A DNA stretch of 64,000 nt, taken from NCBI RefSeq assembly GCF_000633515.1, contig NZ_AYMP01000021.1, positions 1-64,000 of the forward strand, read 5' to 3'. The notes under the pieces are model-generated. The model was given only the letters and a program-made list of their open reading frames with translations, ran no database searches and was not told the origin of the DNA. The DNA is from Morganella morganii H1r (GTDB taxonomy: Bacteria; Pseudomonadota; Gammaproteobacteria; Enterobacterales; Enterobacteriaceae). The position numbers were made by a program, and so were the translations under genes. This document shows, piece after piece, positions 49,120 to 59,619 of the stretch (the first letter of the stretch is position 1; each line of letters begins with the position of its first letter).

Positions 49120-50502
49120 TTAACCGTGATGGAAGGTTGCTTTAGCCGTGGAGTTCACCACCGGATTTTGCCTGAAGTGATCGATAGCCCGCTTGATATC
49201 ATCCAGCAGCAGTGCGGCCAGGTCACGGCTGACACCGTGGCGGACCATAATACGCTGAACAACAGTTTTCTCTCTGTCCGCAGGAAGCGGATACGAGGCT
49301 ATCAGCCAGCCGCGTGTGCGGATGCGGTCGGAAAGATCGTACAGATTAAACTGTGTTACGCCAGGTTTCAGCTTGTAAGCCACCGCCGGCAGTGCGCCGC
49401 GGCCGTCATACACCAGGTCGAAAACCCCCAGCTTATTCAGTTCATCCGCAAGCCATTGCGCAGTATCTGCACACGCCTGCTGAATTTTGGTATAACCGGC
49501 TCGTCCCAGACGCAGGAAGTTATAATACTGTGCAATGATTTGCCCGCCGGGACGGGAAAAATTCAGTGCAAATGTCGGCATATTGCCGCCGAGATAATCG
49601 ACATTGAAAACCAGCTCTTCCGGCAGGTCTTCTTTGCTGCGCCAGACCACCCAGCCGACACCCAGCGGTGACAGGCCGTATTTGTGTCCGGAGCTGTTAA
49701 TGGATTTCACCCGCTCAATCCGGAAATCCCACACCAGTTCCGGCTGGATAAACGGCGCGATAAACCCGCCGCTGGCACCGTCAACATGCAGCGGAATATC
49801 AAGACCGGTATCCCGTTGTATTGCATCCAGTTCTTTTGCCAGTTCCGCCACCGGCTCATAAATCCCGGTAAACGTCACCCCCAGTGTTGCCACCACGCCG
49901 ATGGTGTTTTCATCGCAATATTTGCGCAGATCAGACGGCTGCATACCGAGGGCATCACCTTCCAGCGGGATCTGACGCAGTTCAACATCAAAATAGCGGG
50001 CAAATTTTTCCCAGCACACCTGTACCGGGCCGGTTACCAGGTTCGGTTTACCGGTCTCTTTCCCCTGTTTTTCGCGGTTTTTACGCCAGCGCCATTTCAT
50101 TGCCAGCCCGCCGAGCATTGCTGCCTCACTGGAGCCGGTGGTAGAGCAGCCGATGGTTTCCTGTGCCTGCGGGGAATTCCACAGGTCAGCAATAATATGC
50201 ACGCAGCGGCTTTCAATTTCAGCGGTTTGCGGATATTCGTCTTTGTCGATCATGTTTTTATCGACACTGTCTGTCATCAGCTGTTTGACTTCATCCTCAA
50301 CCCAGGTTGTACAAAATGTCGCCAGATTCTGACGTGAGTTACCATCCAGCAGTAATTCATCGCGGACCACACTGTAAATAATCCGCGGGTCACTGCTGTC
50401 TTCCGGCATTTTGTATTTAGGGAGTTTTGCATCCGAGTCCGTTGATGCGTAAATATCAATAAATTCTGAACTATTTTTACCTTTCACCGCATGAAGAGAC
50501 AT
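49120..50502 (-). CDS. gadB: Glutamate decarboxylase
   Basis: This PLP enzyme converts glutamate to GABA, consuming a proton. The 460-residue protein (E. coli 466) has the PLP lysine K274 in [13 protein letters not shown] and the D241 in HVDGASGG. The last residues FHHG keep a histidine near the end, as in E. coli GadB (FKHT), where it closes the active site at neutral pH. It heads the gadB-gadC-glsA-ybaT-like-marC-like operon, behind an 890-base AT-rich upstream region. Confidence 0.95.
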   Translation of the reverse strand: MSLHAVKGKNSSEFIDIYASTDSDAKLPKYKMPEDSSDPRIIYSVVRDELLLDGNSRQNLATFCTTWVEDEVKQLMTDSVDKNMIDKDEYPQTAEIESRCVHIIADLWNSPQAQETIGCSTTGSSEAAMLGGLAMKWRWRKNREKQGKETGKPNLVTGPVQVCWEKFARYFDVELRQIPLEGDALGMQPSDLRKYCDENTIGVVATLGVTFTGIYEPVAELAKELDAIQRDTGLDIPLHVDGASGGFIAPFIQPELVWDFRIERVKSINSSGHKYGLSPLGVGWVVWRSKEDLPEELVFNVDYLGGNMPTFALNFSRPGGQIIAQYYNFLRLGRAGYTKIQQACADTAQWLADELNKLGVFDLVYDGRGALPAVAYKLKPGVTQFNLYDLSDRIRTRGWLIASYPLPADREKTVVQRIMVRHGVSRDLAALLLDDIKRAIDHFRQNPVVNSTAKATFHHG

Positions 50503-51392
50503 AAAACCTCCTTCTCAGATCACTTATTGATAGTTAAAATTAATTAACTCTATTGTTATCCTGCTCGCGGATAATGGCGGGAACACAGAGAAACACCCGC
50601 TTAAAACCGTGCGTTCAGTGAAGTAACTTATGTATATTAGCTTATGAAATACACAATTTTCAAATCTGTAAAATGAGTTAATATTTACAATTTCTTATGT
50701 TATTCGTCTTTTTTCGATAGTAATAAATAAATAGAACTGATTAAAAATCAGGATTAACACAAAAGAAACATTTATTTATTACGTTACGTTTTTGTGAAAT
50801 TAATACATCTTTATATAAACACGTCACAGAATAAAATTAATAAAAAAAGAATGAATGACCGGAAAAATAGTGTAATAAGGATGATCATAGATTGGTGTCT
50901 TTTTTTCCTACCCGAATCAAGCTACTTTTACAAAATCGGGAATCACAGACAAAAAAGCAGGAAAGATACAGATATAGCCGGTCATTTAAAACATACCGCT
51001 GAATATAAACACGATGCCAGGTTGTTTGGCTGGTAACCCGGATTTTAGTTTTCATAAAGAATAAATAAACGCTATAAAACGGTACCGGAAATGTACAACA
51101 CATTATATGTACAGTTTTAACAGGAAAATAAAAAAGGGAGAGGAATAAAGTGTTACCGGCACATTTTGTGCAAATAACAAACAATAAACGGAATGTAACT
51201 ATAATCCCGGCAATATAGGTCTGATATCTGTTTTTCAACCGTAAAAAACACATTCAGACTGTTGTTTAACCGGTTTAGTCAGTAAGAAGATGCTGATACT
51301 GCAAAAAAAGCAAAACACAAATAAAAAAAATGACTCATGTGAAAAAACCAACACATGAGTCTGAATTTACACTAAATATCAGATTATTATTA
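50503..51392. other. Long AT-rich region upstream of gadB
   Basis: These 890 bases between asd and gadB carry no gene I can support; short frames at 50794-51036 and 50885-51253 have no RBS and unlikely composition. The AT-richness is typical of H-NS-silenced acid-response promoters. I did not find a gad box with confidence. The asd terminator lies at the right end (51323-51360). Confidence 0.5.
51323..51360 (-). terminator. asd terminator
   Basis: On the minus strand ACTCATGTG (arm 51352-51360) pairs with CACATGAGT (arm 51333-51341), followed by eight T residues after two bases (51323-51330). It is a well-formed terminator about 30 bases after the asd stop. Confidence 0.85.
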
Positions 51393-52502
51393 TTATTTTA
51401 ATAAAATATTCAGCATTCTGCGTAACGGCTCTGCAGCCCCCCACAGAAGCTGGTCACCCACCGTGAATGCTGAGATATAATCCGGCCCCATATTCAGTTT
51501 ACGGATACGCCCGACCGGTGTTTTCAGTGTGCCGGTAACCGCCGCCGGGGTCAGTTCACGCACGGTAATATCGCGATCATTCGGCACCACACGCACCCAC
51601 TCATTATGGGCAGCCAGCAGAGACTCAATCTCCGCAACCGGCAGATCTTTCTTCAGTTTCAGGGTAAATGCCTGGCTGTGGCAGCGCAGTGCGCCGATAC
51701 GGACACACAGGCCATCCACCGGAATAATATTCTGGCCACGGGACAGGATTTTGTTGGTTTCTGCCTGCCCTTTCCATTCTTCACGGCTCTGGCCGTTATC
51801 CAGCTGCTTATCAATCCACGGGATCAGGCTCCCGGCCAGCGGTACGCCGAACTGTTCTGCCGGTAATGCCCCGCTGCGGGTAAACTCAGTGACTTTGCGT
51901 TCAATATCCAGAATCGCGGAAGCCGGGTCCTGTAACTCTTTCACCACATGGGCGTTCAGTGCCCCCATCTGTACCAGCAGCTCACGCATATGGCGCGCGC
52001 CGGCACCGGATGCCGCCTGGTAGGTCGCCACAGAAGCCCACTCCACCAGATCCGCCTCAAACAGGCCGCCCAGTGACATCAGCATCAGGCTGACCGTACA
52101 GTTACCGCCGACAAATGTTTTAATCCCGCGGTTCAGCCCTTCTTCTATATGCTTACCGTTCACCGGGTCGAGAATAATGATAGCGTCATCATTCATCCGC
52201 AGTGCTGATGCCGCATCAATCCAGTAACCATCCCAGCCGCTCTGACGCAGCTTCGGATAGACGTCATTGGTGTAATCGCCGCCCTGACAGCTGATAATAA
52301 TGTCGAGTGAGCGCAGTGCGTCAATATCAAATGCATCCTGTAACGTACTGCGGTGCCCGCCGAATGACGGCGCTTCCCCGCCGCTCTGCGAGGTTGAGAA
52401 AAATACCGGACGGATCCCGTCAAAATCCCGCTCTTCTGTCATGCGCTGCATCAGCACCGACCCCACCATCCCGCGCCAGCCGGCAAATCCCACATTTTTC
52501 AT
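51393..52502 (-). CDS. asd: Aspartate-semialdehyde dehydrogenase
   Basis: Asd reduces aspartyl phosphate to aspartate semialdehyde for lysine, diaminopimelate, threonine and methionine synthesis. The 369-residue protein matches E. coli Asd (367): [18 protein letters not shown] start, [12 protein letters not shown] with the catalytic cysteine, and a conserved end. ATG 52500-52502 aligns with E. coli; an upstream ATG at 52526 would add an eight-residue leader. It is divergent from nagK. Confidence 0.97.
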   Translation of the reverse strand: MKNVGFAGWRGMVGSVLMQRMTEERDFDGIRPVFFSTSQSGGEAPSFGGHRSTLQDAFDIDALRSLDIIISCQGGDYTNDVYPKLRQSGWDGYWIDAASALRMNDDAIIILDPVNGKHIEEGLNRGIKTFVGGNCTVSLMLMSLGGLFEADLVEWASVATYQAASGAGARHMRELLVQMGALNAHVVKELQDPASAILDIERKVTEFTRSGALPAEQFGVPLAGSLIPWIDKQLDNGQSREEWKGQAETNKILSRGQNIIPVDGLCVRIGALRCHSQAFTLKLKKDLPVAEIESLLAAHNEWVRVVPNDRDITVRELTPAAVTGTLKTPVGRIRKLNMGPDYISAFTVGDQLLWGAAEPLRRMLNILLK

Positions 52503-52705
52503 CGTGATGTTTCCTTTTATTCTCATCTGAACTGCGTTTGCAATACACTTAACCTGACAAAATATGAATAACGGTGCAAGTGAATTTATTGATGATCCCC
52601 CGCTGTTCAGAAGCCGGACTTATATCAGGCAGCGGGTTCTCATCCGGCCGCCGGTGCTTTATGCTGGGGATAACACAACAGTGATCAGAACAGGGCGGAA
52701 TCATC

Positions 52706-53617
52706 ATGTATTACGGTTTTGATATGGGCGGGACAAAAATTGAGCTTGCCGTTTTTAATGAAGCACTGGAACCGGTCTGGCAAAAGCGTATCGCAACACC
52801 GAAAGAGAGCTACGCCGCGCTGCTTGAGGCATTCCGGCAGCTGACAGAACAGGCGGATACCGAACTCGGATGCAAAGGAAAAATCGGCATCGGCGTTCCC
52901 GGTATTGTGAATCATGAAAAAGGAACGGTATTTACCACCAATGTGCCCGCCGCACAGTATCAGCCGCTGCGCCGTGATCTGGAAACGATACTGCAGCGCC
53001 CGGTAAAAATTGAAAATGACGCCAACTGCTTTGCACTCTCCGAAGCCTGGGATCCGGCATTCCGCCACTACCCGACAGTACTGGGACTGATCCTCGGCAC
53101 CGGTGTCGGCGGCGGCTTTGTGATTAACGGCACCGTGTTACCGGGGAAAAACGGGATTGCCGGTGAAATCGGCCACATCAATATGACACTGGAAGGGGAT
53201 AAACTTCTCGGCCATCAGGTTCCGGAGACCCTCTGCGGCTGCGGAAAAACCGGCTGTTTTGAAACCTATCTTTCCGGCCCGGGATTTGAGCGGATTTTCA
53301 CGGCATTTTACGGTGAAAAACTCAGTGCGGTTGATATTATCACCCGTTACTACGATGGTGAGCATAATGCAAAATTGCACGTTGAGCGGTATATGTCGCT
53401 GCTCGCACACTATCTGGGGAATGTACTGAGTGTCTTTGATCCTGATTTACTGGTGATCGGCGGCGGATTATCACAATTTGAGGAGATTTACCGCCTGCTG
53501 CCGGAATACCTGCCGCAGTACCTCTACGGTGTTGCCTCACTGCCTGCTATTCATAAAGCCCGTTACGGCGATTCCGGCGGCGCCCGGGGAGCGGCCTGTC
53601 TCAATTTTTCTGCCTGA
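52706..53617 (+). CDS. nagK: N-acetyl-D-glucosamine kinase
   Basis: This ROK-family kinase phosphorylates N-acetylglucosamine from cell-wall recycling. The 303-residue length equals E. coli NagK. DMGGTKIELAVF binds ATP, GTGVGGGFVINGT is the ROK core, and the zinc motif is LCGCGKTGCFETYLSG. It is a single gene divergent from asd. Confidence 0.92.
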   Translation: MYYGFDMGGTKIELAVFNEALEPVWQKRIATPKESYAALLEAFRQLTEQADTELGCKGKIGIGVPGIVNHEKGTVFTTNVPAAQYQPLRRDLETILQRPVKIENDANCFALSEAWDPAFRHYPTVLGLILGTGVGGGFVINGTVLPGKNGIAGEIGHINMTLEGDKLLGHQVPETLCGCGKTGCFETYLSGPGFERIFTAFYGEKLSAVDIITRYYDGEHNAKLHVERYMSLLAHYLGNVLSVFDPDLLVIGGGLSQFEEIYRLLPEYLPQYLYGVASLPAIHKARYGDSGGARGAACLNFSA

Positions 53618-53823
53618 TAAACACTTATTTACTGCCTGCAGTATCGTTACCCGGAGTCGCTTCACAACCAGTTATCTAAGCTCTCAGGTTTTCATCTTAT
53701 AGTTTATGTTTGGTATTCGGTCTATTAATAAGAGGAGACTGAGTTAATTCCCGGCTGCTTACCGAAATCTAAGGTTTCGTCAGGAAAATATACTTTTTAC
53801 ATAGTTAGCTATTCCGGATCACC

Positions 53824-54246
53824 ATGCATCAGAAAATAACAGACTCCCGCTTACACCAAATAGCCCCGGAGTTGGGATCACGGCCCGGCTTCGAAGGGCT
53901 GACTTTTGACGAAGGTTGTCTTACTTTTACGTTTGGGGAGACCGTTGTCCTGGTTGAAGAGGTACGTGAGGGTTTCGTACTGACCGGATTTGTGGATTCG
54001 CTTCCGGATGAAACTTCAGAACGGCTGCTTGCGGCTTGCCTGATATCCAACCTCAACGCAGTTAAGTCAGATTTCCCCGTAATCTCCGTTGAGGAAACGA
54101 CAAGATCGCTGATATTACAACGGTGGTCTCATGCCGGGACTGCAGAGGAACTCATCGCCGCAATGGAACAGTTCTCCGGGCAGATCAGACGGGCACGTGA
54201 TTCCGTATGCCGGTTCAGTGAAAAAATTGACACGAAAAGGCTGTGA
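53824..54246 (+). CDS. Type III secretion chaperone (CesT/Tir chaperone family)
   Basis: The 140-residue acidic protein has the fold signature of class I effector chaperones: an amphipathic first helix, LTFDEGCLTFTFGETVVLVEE strands and an AACLISNLNAV helix near 80, then a C-terminal helix. Such chaperones bind the N-terminal region of their effector and keep it secretion-competent. The stop is 6 bases before the next gene, a typical chaperone-effector pair. No type III apparatus gene is in the window. Confidence 0.8.
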   Translation: MHQKITDSRLHQIAPELGSRPGFEGLTFDEGCLTFTFGETVVLVEEVREGFVLTGFVDSLPDETSERLLAACLISNLNAVKSDFPVISVEETTRSLILQRWSHAGTAEELIAAMEQFSGQIRRARDSVCRFSEKIDTKRL

Positions 54247-54252
54247 ATTGAT

Positions 54253-56394
54253 ATGACTGCTTTACTCTCGTCTATTCCTGCCAGCCCTTCAGTCCGGCTG
54301 AGCACAACATCATCAAAGCAGCTGAATGAATCAGGTGTTATTGCAACGCCCTATTCCATCGGCGGAAAGATTCTCTCGTATCTGGCGGGGATCCCGATCT
54401 TCCGGCATTGCGCGTTTTCCAGGCACGAATTGCATCACAACGAGGAAGCCAACGCCGCGTTCATCAATGCAATCCGTGACGGACTTGGCGAATACGAGGC
54501 TGAGTCTGCGCGTCTCCTGCTTGGACTTCACTGTAAACCGGGGCGGGTCATCAATGGCTTAACAGCCCATACAATACTTACCTGCATTGGTGCAAACCAG
54601 CAACAGTTAGCCCTCAGCAAGCAGGCAATTGAGCCCATCATGCCAGATCCGGTGGTGCAACGGACCACTCTTGAAGTAATCAGTCATCGCGAGGTTGAAG
54701 CTCACAATGGGTTATCTGATGAACCCCCCTCCGTCGCCGGGCTTTGCTGTTTGCTCACCAGAAACGTGTCAGATACAGATGTCCTGCTCATGCGAACGAC
54801 CATGACGGGAAGCGCTCTCTATCTGGAAAAAAAGGACAAAGTCACAGCAACGCCGGCGTTACGCGAGCGCGAAACCAACGCAACTAACTATATCAATACG
54901 TGCCCGGCTTTCAAACCTTATCTCAAAGAGCTGTGCGGGAATTCCGGTGTGACGGCAGCTGATCTGCGGAGAATGTCAACATCCGCATTCGAAAACGAGT
55001 TAAAAAGTAAATATCGTGCACTAGGGCCATCAATGGCGTCACGGGACGAAATTTGCCGGACACCGACAGAAGTGACCATACATTGGATCAGCATGTTGCA
55101 GGAAGCAATGACCACAACAACAGACGAATCCGCCAGAAGCTTAATAACGGGGTTGCTCAAAGGGCAGCAAACCCGGTGGATGGAACATAACCTGACGATT
55201 AAAGCTACAACAAATGCATTGCAACGTGACAGCGATGTACTACGCAGTAACGGGCTTTCAGAACTGGCCGATGTTGCTGCCTGCAGACCCGGGAGCGATT
55301 CAGCTTCTAAATCGAAAAGCCTGCTTGGTCAACTACCGGCTTCCGTGCAGGGTATCCCGCTGACCCGCTTGCACGATAACATTTATGGACGAGTGTTTGA
55401 GTCTCGCTGGATCGCGAACCTGGTAGATAATCCACCGGAAGATATTTTGTCGAACATGCAAAAAATAGGAGGCGGTGTAGCAGACCTGGTGGCTGGTTTA
55501 CCTCTGCGTATCCGGCAGAATGTCATCCGTTATCTGCAAAAGCAGGTAGCGAATGATGCCCGCTTCTGGTTTGGAAAAGTAGATAGTATCGATATGCTTG
55601 CCCGGTCAACATGGCCGGGTTCCGATATGCTTCTCCAAAAACTTTTGCGGAGCAACGTAGAAAACGGACAGCAGTGTATCGCTATACCTTATCTTTCAGT
55701 TAAAGTATTCAATGCGTTAAAGAAGTCAGGTATCAACATGGACTGGATATGCAAAACGAATAAAAATTATTCGACACATATACACAAAAATAACGGTCGG
55801 ATCAGGGTGAATAATCATAACAGTGTCATACCTGTACCTACGGCAGGTATTACACTCCGTCATCAACCAGCAGCCGTCAGTGAAGTGTGGATGACGACGA
55901 CTAACCGGCCCTCCTTGCAGACTCGTCCGCGAACCGCCAATATTCCCATGCCGGTACAACAAGCGCTATTACATGGTATTCCTTATGCGAACGGTGTTTC
56001 CGGTTCAACAAATATTATGCTGGGCATCATTGCGCACTTGCGGGACGAGGGCAAACACATTGATCCGCAATCAGCATTGCTTGGTATCACCATGTTTCTG
56101 AATTACGACGGAGGTCACTCAATTCATGAGGTTCTCTGGGTCGCCAACCAGTGTGAGCCCAGGCTGAATCTGCAATTGCGTGCATCTCCGCGAAAGCGAA
56201 AAAAGGACAAATCAAAATTCATCTCGAATTACGAAAGCTTCCAAAGCCTATATGCCGCAGCGGAATGCAGGAAGGCAGTAGCTGATTCGTTATCCAAAGC
56301 ATGGACGGAAACCATCGAATATTTCCGGAATAATAGCTATTTTACGAAATCCATCAGTAAGGGGGAACTGAGAACGTTCAGTGAGGATACATAA
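54253..56394 (+). CDS. Putative type III effector, 713 aa, no recognised domain
   Basis: The N-terminus MTALLSSIPASPSVRLSTTSSK is rich in serine and threonine, like type III secretion signals. Residues 25-110 would include the chaperone-binding region. The middle is helical with no known motif. Near the C-terminus a compact block stands out: PYANGVSGSTN (577-587) and NYDGGHSIHEVLWVANQ (617-633). Conserved-looking glycines, H622, H625 and E626 suggest an enzymatic core, though I cannot name it. It is encoded 6 bases after a CesT-like chaperone. There is no signal peptide or membrane helix. Function unknown; effector status is inferred from the chaperone. Confidence 0.65.
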   Translation: MTALLSSIPASPSVRLSTTSSKQLNESGVIATPYSIGGKILSYLAGIPIFRHCAFSRHELHHNEEANAAFINAIRDGLGEYEAESARLLLGLHCKPGRVINGLTAHTILTCIGANQQQLALSKQAIEPIMPDPVVQRTTLEVISHREVEAHNGLSDEPPSVAGLCCLLTRNVSDTDVLLMRTTMTGSALYLEKKDKVTATPALRERETNATNYINTCPAFKPYLKELCGNSGVTAADLRRMSTSAFENELKSKYRALGPSMASRDEICRTPTEVTIHWISMLQEAMTTTTDESARSLITGLLKGQQTRWMEHNLTIKATTNALQRDSDVLRSNGLSELADVAACRPGSDSASKSKSLLGQLPASVQGIPLTRLHDNIYGRVFESRWIANLVDNPPEDILSNMQKIGGGVADLVAGLPLRIRQNVIRYLQKQVANDARFWFGKVDSIDMLARSTWPGSDMLLQKLLRSNVENGQQCIAIPYLSVKVFNALKKSGINMDWICKTNKNYSTHIHKNNGRIRVNNHNSVIPVPTAGITLRHQPAAVSEVWMTTTNRPSLQTRPRTANIPMPVQQALLHGIPYANGVSGSTNIMLGIIAHLRDEGKHIDPQSALLGITMFLNYDGGHSIHEVLWVANQCEPRLNLQLRASPRKRKKDKSKFISNYESFQSLYAAAECRKAVADSLSKAWTETIEYFRNNSYFTKSISKGELRTFSEDT

Positions 56395-56670
56395 TTTATT
56401 GATAAATAAAACAATAACTATATAAAAAGACTACTGAACTTTGCTTACTGTTCCTTGCTCTCCAAACCCCGTAAATAATAAAAAGAATATCGGCTAACTC
56501 TTATATTATTTTCCCGGAAAAAGGTTACATTAATCGGTATTAAAAACCGGCTGAATTCGTAAAAATACCGTGTTTATACATAGGAGATTATTCTATCTGC
56601 CCTGTATTACATCAGCCTGAGGGAAATTACGTATTGTTGTGATTTTTTATCTGTTATAAAGGCTAATGTT

Positions 56671-57711
56671 ATGAATTTTGTCAATCATACTATTTTTCCG
56701 GCACTGAATTTTGACAGCGACAATCAGCAAAATGATACATTTCATATTGTTGCGTCACGTATTACGTATGATATCCGGATAAATAACCGTGATGGTCAGA
56801 GTCAGCTGGTGATATCCCCGGAACAATCCATGCTGAATTATACGGATATCAGTTACAGTGAAATGGTTGATACCAGTATTGAATATGAAAGTGATTTAGC
56901 CCCTTATAAACCGAAAACCGATATTGTTATTAACGCCACCGCATTTGTACCGGAGAATAATCCGGTACCGGTTTTTGATGTCGGTATTCAGATCGGAAAA
57001 TATCAGAAAGTCCTGCGCATATTCGGCCCCCGTTACTGGATAAAAGAGGATAACGAGTGGTTTCTGACAAAATCTGAACCTATCCGTTATCTTGATATCC
57101 GTTATGAATATGCCTCCGGCGGGACATACAGCACCGGTAACCGCGTTTTTACCTCTCCGGCAAACCCGATTGGTATGGGCTGGTATCCGGCGGAATTTCT
57201 GGCGCAGTGTGATAAAACACAACTACCGGCACATCAGATAGAATCCCCTGATATCCCGGCAGAGCATATCAGTCAGATACTCCGTCCGGACGGTTTCGGC
57301 TTTTTCGGCCGGACCTGGCAGGAACGGGCAGAGTATGCCGGTCATTATGACCCGGTATCATCACTCCCGCCGCAGACACCGGATAACCTCAATTACTGGT
57401 GCGGTGCCCACCCGACACTGCAAATTCCGCATCTTAAAGCCGGTAATAAACTGCCGCTGAAACTGTTCGGTCTGGTCTCCGCCACTGAAATTGAACGCCA
57501 GCATGTGCTGTTTTATGTTCCGGTGGAGAACCTGTTTGTGTTTATCAGCTCCGGTCTCGGGTTTTCCATCCCGAAAAATTTACAGCTCGACACCATCGTT
57601 GTGGACATGAACCTGAGAAAAGTGTTCTGCACTTACCGTATCGCCCTTCCGGAATCGCTGAATATCGCCGAAATGACGCTGCGCCACATTCCTGATCATC
57701 CGGCCAGATAA
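56671..57711 (+). CDS. DUF2169 protein (type VI secretion-associated)
   Basis: The 346-residue protein shows DUF2169 features: a beta-rich N-terminal half with VINATAFVPENNPVPVFDVGIQIGKYQKVLRIFGPRYW, followed by EPIRYLDIRYEYASGGTY and FGFFGRTWQERAEYAGHYD. DUF2169 proteins act as adaptors loading effectors onto VgrG/PAAR spikes of type VI systems. No VgrG, PAAR or toxin gene lies next to it, so it appears to be an orphan. It is a single gene with about 275 bases upstream. Confidence 0.75.
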   Translation: MNFVNHTIFPALNFDSDNQQNDTFHIVASRITYDIRINNRDGQSQLVISPEQSMLNYTDISYSEMVDTSIEYESDLAPYKPKTDIVINATAFVPENNPVPVFDVGIQIGKYQKVLRIFGPRYWIKEDNEWFLTKSEPIRYLDIRYEYASGGTYSTGNRVFTSPANPIGMGWYPAEFLAQCDKTQLPAHQIESPDIPAEHISQILRPDGFGFFGRTWQERAEYAGHYDPVSSLPPQTPDNLNYWCGAHPTLQIPHLKAGNKLPLKLFGLVSATEIERQHVLFYVPVENLFVFISSGLGFSIPKNLQLDTIVVDMNLRKVFCTYRIALPESLNIAEMTLRHIPDHPAR

Positions 57712-58077
57712 CCTGGTACATTTTTACCTTAAAAACACCGTTATTGTCTTCACTGAAAATTACGGTTAAGTAATGATTTAAAAATCCCGAAACTCAGATT
57801 TATTTAAATTTAAAATCCCTATCCGGGATAAAAAACGAATAACATAAAAAAGGTTGTCACATCAACAAACCAGAATAAGCATAATATTAATTTAACAATT
57901 AAAGAACGCTTAAATTGTTTCATTTCCATGACAAAAAATAATTTTTAAAAATAAAAAAATCTATATTTCCCGGTCAATTGCGAATATATTAGCCAAAAAA
58001 TAAAACAACCATTCTGTACTGTCTTTTAACAGTGCGGAAGACTATTTGTTCATTATTTTATATCACCCGGGGTTATC
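57712..58077. other. AT-rich gap upstream of the Aer-like gene
   Basis: These 366 bases hold no gene I can support. They are AT-rich, probably carry the promoter of the chemoreceptor gene at 58078 and end in the weak ribosome site CCCGGGG. I found no convincing FliA (sigma 28) promoter. Confidence 0.45.
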
Positions 58078-59619
58078 ATGAAAAACAACATGCCTGTCAC
58101 ACAGCATGAATACTTACTTAACGATAATGCAATATTAATGTCAACCACTGACACTCAGAGCCATATAACCTATGCAAACTCTGCATTTATTACCGCAAGC
58201 GGGTTTGAGGAAGGGCAATTAACCGGGCAGCCTCATAATATTATCCGCCACCCGGATATGCCCCCTGCTGCTTTTGCTGATATGTGGTATACCCTGCAAC
58301 AGGGTGACAGCTGGACAGGTATTATCAGAAACCGCTGCCGTAACGGCGATCATTACTGGGTGCGGGCAAATGTCACCCCGGTATGGCACGATAAAAAATT
58401 AACCGGCTATATTTCTGTCCGGACCGTACCAACCCGTGATGAAATAAAAAAAAGCGCCTCTCTTTACAGCAGGTTAAAGAATAATAAATTAAACGGATAC
58501 CGTCTTTTTAAGGGCATTATTATCCGCAAAGGGAAACTGGCATTTTTATCATTACTGAAATGGCTGCCGGTCGGGCAGCGGATTAATTATTCCTTATTAA
58601 CTGTCATGTTATTAACCCTGGCGCTGGTATTTTCACCATTAAACCCGTTTATTCAGGCGGGTGGTGTGGCGGCTTTATTTCTTCTGCTGTCGGTGTATCT
58701 CAAGTCACAGATCTCTCAGCCGGTTAAATTACTGCTGTCACAGATGAAAAAAGTCGTTTCCGGGCGGAAACCGGATCCGGTACACATGGACAGAGTGGAT
58801 GAAATCGGGCTGCTGATGCGCCTGGTGAATCAGTCAGGACTTAATCTGAACTCGCTGGTGGATGATGTCAGCACGCAGGTTGCCGGGATCCGCGCTATCA
58901 ACCTGCGGGTTTCACAGGAAACCACCGCGTTACATACCCGCTCAGAAGAGGCATCCGCCCATCTGCAGCAAACCGCTGTCGCCATAGAGGAAATCAGCAG
59001 CGCGGTACAGCAGACCGCCGAAAGTGTTTATCTGACGATGAATATCGCCGGTAATGCGAGTAACAGTGCAACACAAAGCAACGAAACCATGCAGAAAACC
59101 ATCGATATGATGCATACCATTTCTGCGGATAATAATCAGATCGTTGATATCATAGGCGTGATTGACCGTATTGCCTTTCAGACTAATATTCTGGCGCTGA
59201 ATGCTTCAGTGGAGGCTGCCCGTGCAGGGGATGCCGGACGGGGCTTTTCTGTTGTGGCTGCAGAAGTGCGCAACCTGGCACTGCATTCCGCTGCTGCCGC
59301 CAAAGAAATAAAAAGCCTGATTGAAAAAAATGCAGCCAATGTCCGCACCGGCGTGACAATGGCAGAGCAGACTGAAACCCAGCTCGGGGAGATGGTCACC
59401 GATGTGCTGAAAATGTCATCCATGATCAATGAGATCGGCCTTGCCACCAAAGAGCAGACTCAGGCGCTGGAGCTCATCAATGAATCTGTCGCCCGTATCG
59501 GCACCATGACCGGCAACAATACTGAAATGGTCAATAATGTCACCGGTGCCACCTCTGAACTGACGCGGCGCTCCTCGCGATTACAGCAGGCAATTCAGGT
59601 TTTCGGTAATCATGCCTGA
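58078..59619 (+). CDS. Aer-like PAS-domain chemoreceptor
   Basis: The 513-residue protein (E. coli Aer 506) has an N-terminal PAS domain (YANSAFITASGFEEGQLTGQ near 31, with IIRHPDMPPAAFADMW near 60, typical of FAD-binding Aer). A single membrane region lies near 180-210, and a C-terminal signalling hairpin has the MCP tip FQTNILALNASVEAARAGD near 365. It should sense redox or energy state for aerotaxis. It overlaps the convergent MCP gene at 59610-59619. Confidence 0.85.
   Translation: MKNNMPVTQHEYLLNDNAILMSTTDTQSHITYANSAFITASGFEEGQLTGQPHNIIRHPDMPPAAFADMWYTLQQGDSWTGIIRNRCRNGDHYWVRANVTPVWHDKKLTGYISVRTVPTRDEIKKSASLYSRLKNNKLNGYRLFKGIIIRKGKLAFLSLLKWLPVGQRINYSLLTVMLLTLALVFSPLNPFIQAGGVAALFLLLSVYLKSQISQPVKLLLSQMKKVVSGRKPDPVHMDRVDEIGLLMRLVNQSGLNLNSLVDDVSTQVAGIRAINLRVSQETTALHTRSEEASAHLQQTAVAIEEISSAVQQTAESVYLTMNIAGNASNSATQSNETMQKTIDMMHTISADNNQIVDIIGVIDRIAFQTNILALNASVEAARAGDAGRGFSVVAAEVRNLALHSAAAAKEIKSLIEKNAANVRTGVTMAEQTETQLGEMVTDVLKMSSMINEIGLATKEQTQALELINESVARIGTMTGNNTEMVNNVTGATSELTRRSSRLQQAIQVFGNHA

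Noticed and set aside
50794-51253. Two short frames in the asd-gadB gap
   Set aside because: No ribosome site, low-complexity composition and mutual overlap on opposite strands make them unlikely genes.
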